Assembly (NCBI GenBank): GCA_015039365.1
Contig: WION01000214.1
Coordinates: 28,235-92,234, forward strand
Reading direction: 5' to 3'
Origin: Amanita rubescens
Lineage: Eukaryota; Basidiomycota; Agaricomycetes; Agaricales; Amanitaceae
Length of the DNA stretch: 64,000 nt
In this document: piece after piece, positions 56,659 to 64,000 of the stretch
How the letters are laid out: each line of letters starts with the position of its first letter
How positions within the stretch are numbered: position 1 is the stretch's first letter
Notes under the pieces: model-generated
Seen by the model: the letters and a program-made list of their open reading frames with translations, nothing else
Database searches by the model: none
Told to the model about the DNA's origin: nothing
Position numbers and translations under genes: made by a program

Positions 56659-59600
56659 ATGAATTCGGGTTGGAGTTCACGGGTGTCTCTGACCTCTGTT
56701 AATCGCACCGAGACAAACGTTGTGCCTACTACAGACCGAATCGTAGAAGAATGCCCAAGGTGATATTAGGTTGAACCATCGAAAGAACTAGCTGAATTTG
56801 TTGTAGGTTCCGGATCCTTGTCGTCGGCCGAGTAAATCTTGTTGCCGTTCCTACATGTTTTTCCTGATATCATTTCACAGTCTGGGATGGCGAAAGCGTC
56901 TCTTATCAACGCTGTGTTTGGGGCTCCTTTCGAGGTGCATCCTCTTTTTGGCTGTGCTCCAACCGCTAACCACCATCTAGGAAATTCAGGGCCTACCAGG
57001 CACAATTCCCATCAATCGAGAATTCATCTCGCAACGGAACAAGCGTCTGGCTATCCATTATTTTAATGATTATGAACCAGGAAGTGTGGAAAAATTCGGT
57101 ATCTTGAAAAAATTTATCACAGATCGTAGTCGGAAGAAGTCTTTTGCTGAAAGGCTTCATGCTATTTGGTGCGCCTTTAAATCATGCAAAGCAACCTAGT
57201 TCATGTTATCTCTCAGGTTATGCGTTCCCGCACATTCCGCTGACTCGAAACTCGCATTGGATGAAAAGATTTTCAAGTTGAATCGAAATAAAGGCAACTA
57301 TATGCAATCTTTATCTGAATCTATACTCACGTTGATAGTAGTACCGATAATTGTCGTTTTGACTAAATCCGACACTTTTGTATCCAAGCAGGCCGAAGCG
57401 AGCAAGGGCAGTCAAGAATCTGCCGAAAGGGAATTCAAAGAAAGATATGATCGGGTCTTCGAGACGTTGATCAAGAACGCTGTTATACCGTACACGCTCG
57501 TATCTCGTATGTATGCTTCTTGTGTCGCTTCGACCATGTTGACATCTTCTTTCAGTCTTGCAGCCTGAAACACTCCAGCGGCTGGTTCAGACCACGATGC
57601 AAAGTGTAAGGGACGGAAATTCAAGGCCACTATCTTTTCTCGCTCGCTTCAAGAAACGTTTATCCAGGGAGAACTATCAACCAGCAAGATCAGATGAAGA
57701 ATTAGCGAGTCCAGCTCCAGCTGTTTTAGCTGCGGCACAACGTGTTGATATGACGGTTAAGATTGCAACATCAATAAAGTACGCTACCATGTCCCCAATA
57801 TGCTAGATCTGACGCCTTACTATCACAGAGTAGGAAAAAAGAGTAAGCGGTAAGCTTTCAACGTTCAACGTTCTTAACGTGGCTTGCAGCAATAGTGCCT
57901 GACGCGCACTTCTCCAACACTGTTCTACAAAAATGCCTAAACGCGATACATAAAGACATTGTCACGATCTGGAATATCGAGGATCCAGATGAGGTACGTG
58001 CCAGAATCTATATAAGCTGTTTTTTTCGGATTCATCGTACCTTAATAGTTACTTCTCAATGACACATTCCACCGCCGGATGATGGTCCTTGTGGATGATC
58101 TCGGGCAAGACGAACCAAACATTACCTCGACTATGTGGGTGGAACGACAACCTTCTTAACAATCAGCGCAGCTGATGGTCATTGTCAGACCAAGAAATAC
58201 GACAATAGCATCGACTGCGACTGCGCCGAGCTTAGCAAGCGTGCAAACGAACGGTGTTCACCACAAATTGTAAGTAGACACCTCTGTTATACCGCCCATT
58301 GTGCTGAACTTCACAGGCCCGAGCATATCCGCTGTCTCATGGGCTATGTAGTGGATCTCACACTTATCCTACAAACTGTGTTTCAAGCTTCGTTCCAAAA
58401 TCAATCGACAGAGAGGGTGACACCTGACTGCCTCAGCGAAATCCTCTATGAGTTCATTTGTTCGGGAAAGAAGGATACGATTCATGCTGCTATCGTTGAA
58501 TTTGTCGGACATCAACATCCACCCGCAAGTAATGACATAGTGGATAAGATCACGTTGTTGATCGAGCAAAATGCGGTATGACACTCATATCCCAGCGTAA
58601 ACGTACCTGCTAATGATACAACACAGATAAGAGAAAATGATCTACGGTTTGATCGAACAAGGCCTCTTCTGCCCACATTACTGGCCGTTCTCAGGGTCGA
58701 GGTGTGAGCTTTCAAAGTATTTTAACACTAGTACTAATCATCAATGCCTTTCAGCTACCTGCGCGTAATGCAGTCAATCGGATCACTCTCGATTTTATGA
58801 GGAACTGTTGAAGCCACATGATTATCACACCATCGCTGATGAACTGACCATGAATTCGGACATTGAGCTATTCCTTGATTTCATCGTCTTTGTGCGTCGT
58901 TGTGCTCGAGCCATTAACCTTGCTAATATCCTTTTCAACTAGCTACTCCACGACGGTAGCCTGGCTAATGACGACCTTCCAGATGCAACTCGAAGAGCGC
59001 GGAGACTAATGGGCAAGCTGTCCGAAAAGGATATCTTGCCCAAATCTCTATTTATTACCGATGTTAAGACGGATTCCACATTCAGAATCATTGGAATGGG
59101 AGGCTTCGGAAATGTTTCCACGGGCTCACGCGGAGGACAGCATGTTGCGCTAAAAGTAATATACAGAACTTCTCATCAAGAAGTCAGTGAATTACCATCG
59201 TCAACATTCTGGTGCTAATTCCTTTGTAAAGGATTCACGCCGAAGAGTTTTTCTGTAGAGAAGCGCTTGCATGGCGATCGCTCTCACATAAGTTCATCCT
59301 CCCACTTCTCGGAATATATGAAGAGGAAGGTGGCTATTCCTTGTATCACCGCTTATGGCGCATGGAAACATTGTCTGAATGGAGGAGGAATCAGAAATCG
59401 GACGTAACCGAGATACATAGGCTGGTAAGATTCCATGTTTATCAGCGCGACAGGGTACTGATATCCACTAGATTCAAGAGGTTGCTGAGGGGGTTCAGTA
59501 TATCCATTCGGAGGGGATTGTGCACGGCGACTTGCACCCAGTGAGTATCTTGATATCACACTGTTTGAGTGATCAATTTAAACCGTTGTGTACTAGGGGA

Positions 59601-60103
59601 ATATCCTCCTCAATGATAATTTCCACTGCCAAATCACTGATTTTGGATTAACACGACATTCCGAAGCTACCGTTGCGCGATCCACCACGACACATCTGTC
59701 ATATTTTGCTGCACCAGAACTGTTTGGTACATGCGCTCATTGTGGCCGAGCAGAGTGTGCGGGATGCTTTGTTGGTAGTGAGCAGCCCCATAGAAGCAAA
59801 ACAATGAAATCGGACATATATGCATTTGGTTGTCTTTATTATGCGGTGCGTTCGAGCGCTCCTCGACTTGATCAGCACATTGAGCATTGGTTCACCCAGA
59901 TATTCTTTGATACGGTTCCTTTTGAAGGAAGACAGACTATCAAATCACACGACTAGTTACAGCTGGAACGCGGCCAGATCGGTTAGCAAATCCAGGAATG
60001 GATGAAGATACGTGGAATCTCATCCAGAGCTGTTGGAAACATCTTCCTCTTGAAACGTCCGACAATGGAAGAGATCGTTCGGATGCTGCCTCGGCCTGCA
60101 TAA
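56659..60103 (+). pseudogene. Broken GTPase-kinase gene with dead G-domain
   Basis: Starts MNSGWSSRVSL. The P-loop reads GRSGMAKAS (GKS changed to AKA), and the G3 region reads HYFNDYEPG (DSxG lost), though TKSD is kept. The intron at 57294 begins with GC. YVVDLTLILQTVF lies near 58345. The linker exon has a one-base loss near 58800 leading to TGA at 58809. A single kinase unit (58940-60103) has GMGGFGNV, VALK, HGDLHP, ITDFG, AAPELFG and a Cys4 insert (TCAHCGRAECAGC). A further one-base loss near 59925 brings a TAG, and an extra A near 60054 shifts LERPTMEEIV. With three frameshifts it is very likely a pseudogene. It has one kinase unit, and that unit resembles the active-type unit of its relatives. 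Confidence 0.75.
57829..57842 (+). other. 14-base microexon
   Basis: AGTAGGAAAAAAGA between ACAG and GTAAGC, conserved even in this broken copy. Confidence 0.45.
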
Positions 60104-60220
60104 GATCAATGGTCTATTCCCTTATTCCGCAGCCGTACTCTTTGAGTTATATAGTATTGCAACTCCATTTATTATGACGATCGTATAGTGAGAGCTTTGT
60201 ATGTACTTGTGTAGTCGATG

Positions 60221-62218
60221 TTAATGAATAGAACCAAGCTGTTTCACTAAATCACCAATAGATGGTCTATCATTCGGACTCTTAGACCAGCATCGGCAGA
60301 GAAGCTCCCACATTTTGTCGTCCAACCCACGCTCGACGACACGGTCGTCTTTGGGGCGGTCAGGTAGTTCACCCTGCCCCTTCTTGAAAACCACCTGGCT
60401 ACTCTTTTTAACATCCCGGTAGGGCATTTCGTGTGTAAATAGCTAAACAAACTTGAGTATGCCAATATCAAACGTAAAAGAAGATCTGGTCCGACCTCTA
60501 GAATGGTCATGCCAAAGCTGTATATATCACCCTTGGCCGACACAGCAGCTTGTATTTCGAATATCTCCGGTGCACACCATCTACAACTGTCCGACTGGCT
60601 AGCAGTTTGGGTGATCAAATTACCCTCAAGCTATAAGGGTGCGATTGAGCCATAGATCAATGCAGAATAGATTGACGTTACATACCTTCGCAAGTGCAAA
60701 ATCCGTGATTAGCGGCTGACCTTCATCTCCAACAAGCACATTTTCCTTATAAGAAGTTAGCATACTCATACGCAAGTGTCATACAAGGACACAAACGGCT
60801 CTCAAATTTCCATGAACGATAAACATAGAGTGGAGGACCTTGATGCCTTCTGCTATTCCGATAATCTACAACAATCAATATTTCAGGAAAAGTGGATGAA
60901 GTAACGTACTAGCTTTTTGTAGTCAATATCCTTGAAGTCATTCCACTTCTGGACATAACTCAGCGCATTTCCATTATCCATCCATGGGCTAACCAGAGCC
61001 CTTGTGTGATGACGTTATAACAATGGACACTGCATGACATTGCCAGGACTCACAGACGAAGACCATCAGGGGAGTAGAAACCGTAGAATGGTATGATATG
61101 CCTTCCCTTGTCCTTTTCATATATTTTCGCCCACACTTCGACCTCACGCCTAATCCTCTGAAGGTATGTGGGTCACGAGGGAAGATCCAACGACAGTGAG
61201 ACGTACCTTTACGTTGTTCTCATCCTTCATATTGATGGAGCGGATGACCTTAATTCTGACATCTTGGCTGTTGAGATATCTCCTTTGTACATATCAATGT
61301 TATTGCCGTCCTCCATGCGTCTCCCTCCAGCCCATTCGACTACTTTAGAGTTTAGCTGGCACTCCGGTGGGACGCGACCAGAGGATCGCAACAATTCGTA
61401 TAGGTTTTCTGCCATATGTCTGCATTCCTCGTCCGATACGGTGTCTAAGCTCTATTTCCGAGTATTAAGGTAACTAGCCTAGGCTTGGATGTACACAATC
61501 GACGCACCGTTTGTATCATCGTCGAGACCACCCTTTGATCATCTTCCGTAATTCCGCTGTCCCTTACTTGTTGCACGAAATTGGGAGAGGCAAACTGGCC
61601 CATCATATCTTTACGGTCGACATTGTGCATCTCTTCCAGTATCCTTCTCCGTTCTTCCTCTTCCTGCTGGTGTGTCAGCCCTTCCAAATGCGCAGCCGTC
61701 TAAAAGGTCGTCAAAAGCATTCCCTCTAGATATAGAGCGCTTACACTGAAGATAAGTAGACAGTCAGATATTCCTCTATCGCAGGCATCCAAATCCGCCT
61801 TAAAATCGGCTTGGCGCATTAGCATATAAAACCAGTTTTTCTCAGCCCATCTCGTCATCGTATCCTTAACCTGGTTGAGACATCTACAGGTCATCAGCAA
61901 AATGGATTGTAGAGGGACAAACAACTGACCTGAACACATGATCTCGGTATTTGACTGTCCGCTTGGGGAAAGGCAGTTCTTCGTACTGCCCGAGAGAAGT
62001 GCACATGTCCTTACATCTCTGAGCGAGGTATCGCGCAGCGCTCCTATTAACAAGTCTATTTGATTATACTGCGAGAGGTACGATACATACCTATTTAGAG
62101 AGACCATTTCGCATAATTGGATGATGATGGTGAGAACGTCTCCACCAATTGACACACCGGGAAATGGTGCAGCACTGTGGAACGCAGACTTGGCAATGGA
62201 AGAGAAAGAACCACCCAT
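60221..62218 (-). CDS. MLKL-like four-helix-bundle pseudokinase, copy 5 (one-base frameshift)
   Basis: The only family member on the minus strand. It starts MGGSFSSIAK, a good N-myristoylation motif (Gly2, Ser6), then ISIGGDVLTIIIQLCEM-like helix and SLNR, SAARYLAQRC, CLNQVKDTMTRW and a brace with HLEGLTHQQEEEE. The kinase fold has EWAGGRRMEDG, then a one-base loss after MYKG (near 61282) that shifts the RYLNSQDVRIKVIRS strand out of frame. Beyond it the sequence recovers: IRREVE, FYSPDGLRL, HGNLRA, TDFALAK, CRWCAPEIF, YSFGMTILE and CWSKSPNDRPSIGD, stop at 60221. HGN and DFA are conserved. Unless the shift is a sequence error, the product would stop early but still contain the whole 4HB. It is convergent with the broken GTPase-kinase gene, whose end lies only 117 bases away. 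Confidence 0.68.
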
Positions 62219-64000
62219 GACGGGGATGGGATGGGAGGTTCGGACCAACACCAGCTTTATTATACACAAGCTGCACGTTTACGCGGCATGGCACGTAGAC
62301 GCCGGCCACTTGCTTTCATCAGGACATATCACGCGATCACAAGTGTAACACTGCCTAGTATGTCACCCTCACACATCCTTCGTTCCATATCACTCAGATG
62401 ATCCTCGGTCTATTAAGACATGTTAATTCTGACAAACTCCAACTGAATGTAGGCTCACTATCAGCAATTCAATTGTGCACGGTAATAAGCTCGATACAAT
62501 GCCGCAACATCGCTCCAGGGTTCTATCTTCGCTCGTGGACCAGATGAGATGCCATTGCACAGCTAAGCGTGTGCTAGTCATGACCTATGCATATCAGTCT
62601 TTGATGTCCATCGTTGAATATTTTATGTCTTTTCAGCGGTGGCAGAAATATCTTTCCCTATTGATCTTAAAGTCTGAGGGTGCCACGTGTAAACACAGAG
62701 ATTATCCTCACCTTGATCCCGTGCAGGAGGATCCGAACTTTGCTCGCGGTGATTTTACTAAATTTGTTCATGCACCTTTACGATAGCAACAGGACGTCAG
62801 CTCTTTCGCTAGTCCAGATCTACGATAGACATACTCTGGAAGCCGGGTGCCGCTCTTTGACGCAGTAGTGAAAATCAGGACTCCTGGTCTAAGTCTCCAA
62901 GGAACGAGAAAAGCGTTGGAAAACACGGTGCGGAGCAGCCTTTCTTCCACAAGCTGCGGGATTCGGCGTATCCGTATTTGGCGTCACAGAGACGCTGTGA
63001 TCAGGAAAAGAGATGGGTTGTTAATTCATGTGATATACGCCTCGAGATGGCTCTTCTGTGATTCTTCAAGACTGTTAAGCGCCGCTAAGGTTAGTCTGAC
63101 AGAGATGGTGAGGCCCAGAGAACGAGTATCGAGTATCGAATAGGTATCGTACCATCCGATGATTTTGCTTCTTCCAGTCCTTTCTCCCTTTGCGGTGGCG
63201 AAATCCAGATCTAGGCAAGCCAGCTTTTCGCGCTGTAGTAGTGTGCCACTCGCGGAGGTGCAGCAGCCTTGCAAGGCGTGACCCCCACGTGTGACCGTCA
63301 CAACACATCCACCACCGCGCCGGATTCCGACTGCGCTATTCTGCGGCTCTGATCCTTCGCTAGCGGCGTGCCTCACAGTAGCAATAGGCGGTAGCTCATT
63401 GACATGAAGCTGGCGGTGACAACGGTGTGGGTGACGTAGGTCAGCGGCTAGCTTGAGCTGGAATGACTAACTAAATGTTTGTTACAGTATGCCTTATAGT
63501 ATTTACGCGATGCCACTGGCAAATCACTGGGTTTTAACGGGACCGTGAGCTCGCCCCAGCAAAAGACCGAAGCATCCATTTCATTCAACCTCGGAATACA
63601 ACATATTGCCATTGTTTAGGAAAGTTTCTAAAACATCAGCTGCGGCTGCGCGGCAGAGGTGCCAATAAGATGAAGAGGCTCCGGGATAGGTGTTATCGAG
63701 GCAGTATCATGCGCCACTCCGAGTAGTTCTGCAACTATTGCATCGCCACTTGGGTTGGGTCAATGGCCTCGAGCGTCTAGCTCCGATTCAGAAAATGGAC
63801 CGAAGCTCTTCACAATGAAATAGGATCAACAATCCACTCTATGCTTTGGTCATCTGGGACGGCACCGTCTTTGACTGCGGCCTTGACCTGGTCTGCAGTC
63901 TGGAGAACTGCTAGGCCAACCTTGTGGCGAAGGTCTGTATGTATTATCAATAATGTCGGAAGGAAGGGGAAGTGTGGTCATAAGTGGGATAATTGCGCCT
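62219..64000. other. Distal flank, no gene seen
   Basis: Several short frames on both strands, the longest 116 codons at 63026-63376 on minus, lack recognisable domains. No member of either kinase family appears past 62218, so the array seems to end here or pause. Confidence 0.4.

Noticed and set aside
1..64000. Transposon or CRISPR content
   Set aside because: No terminal inverted repeats, reverse transcriptase or transposase motifs, long terminal repeats or spaced direct repeats were found; the repeats present are local minisatellite or gene duplications.

Overview
This window looks like nuclear DNA of a filamentous basidiomycete, most likely an Agaricomycete. Genes are cut by many introns of about 45-70 bases. 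The domain types (agaricomycete-style tyrosine-kinase-like kinases, a G-domain family, a four-helix-bundle/pseudokinase family, an HNH nuclease family and an RRM family) are typical of that class. The genus cannot be fixed from the sequence alone. No rRNA, tRNA, CRISPR array or intact transposon was seen.

The window is an expanded, partly decayed tandem array of two gene families. Family 1 (six copies, all on +, starting near 363, 14196, 27220, 33100, 42178 and 56659) has an N-terminal P-loop GTPase-like domain, a helical/hydrophobic middle region, and then one to three kinase-fold units, each preceded by a helical linker of about 100 residues. In every multi-kinase copy the first kinase unit has lost catalytic motifs and the last Family 1 unit keeps VAxK, HGD and DFG, giving a pseudokinase-kinase arrangement. 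Family 2 (starting at 8595, 21935, 48701, 51909, and 62218 on the minus strand) has an N-terminal four-helix bundle like that of MLKL, a brace-like helical segment, and a pseudokinase in which HRD is always HGN and DFG is always DFA. That is the domain order of the necroptosis executor MLKL.

Layout: 0.36-6.9 kb GTPase plus three kinase units; 7.7-8.0 kb kinase relic; 8.6-10.6 kb 4HB-pseudokinase; 10.7-12.1 kb decayed HNH gene with a tandem repeat over its stop codon; 12.3-12.9 kb two gene fragments; 14.2-20.3 kb a fusion of GTPase, pseudokinase, kinase and Family 2 pseudokinase; 21.9-24.2 kb 4HB-pseudokinase, followed by a kinase unit to 25.6 kb; 27.2-32.1 kb and 33.1-38.1 kb GTPase-pseudokinase-kinase genes; 39.6-41.0 kb RRM gene with a frameshift; 42.2-47.2 kb GTPase-pseudokinase-kinase; 48.7-50.9 and 51.9-54.0 kb two 4HB-pseudokinases; 54.1-54.5 kb relic; 56.7-60.1 kb broken GTPase-kinase; 60.2-62.2 kb 4HB-pseudokinase on the minus strand with one frameshift. 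The rest shows no convincing gene.

How they may work together (inference): the kinase units of Family 1 could activate the dead-kinase effectors of Family 2, as RIPK3 activates MLKL in animals. The fusion gene at 14.2-20.3 kb joins the two halves in one predicted protein and supports a functional link. Frameshifts, degenerate P-loops, partial copies and recombined tails suggest birth-and-death evolution, as expected for a self/non-self or host-defence locus. About nineteen kinase-fold domains lie within 62 kb.
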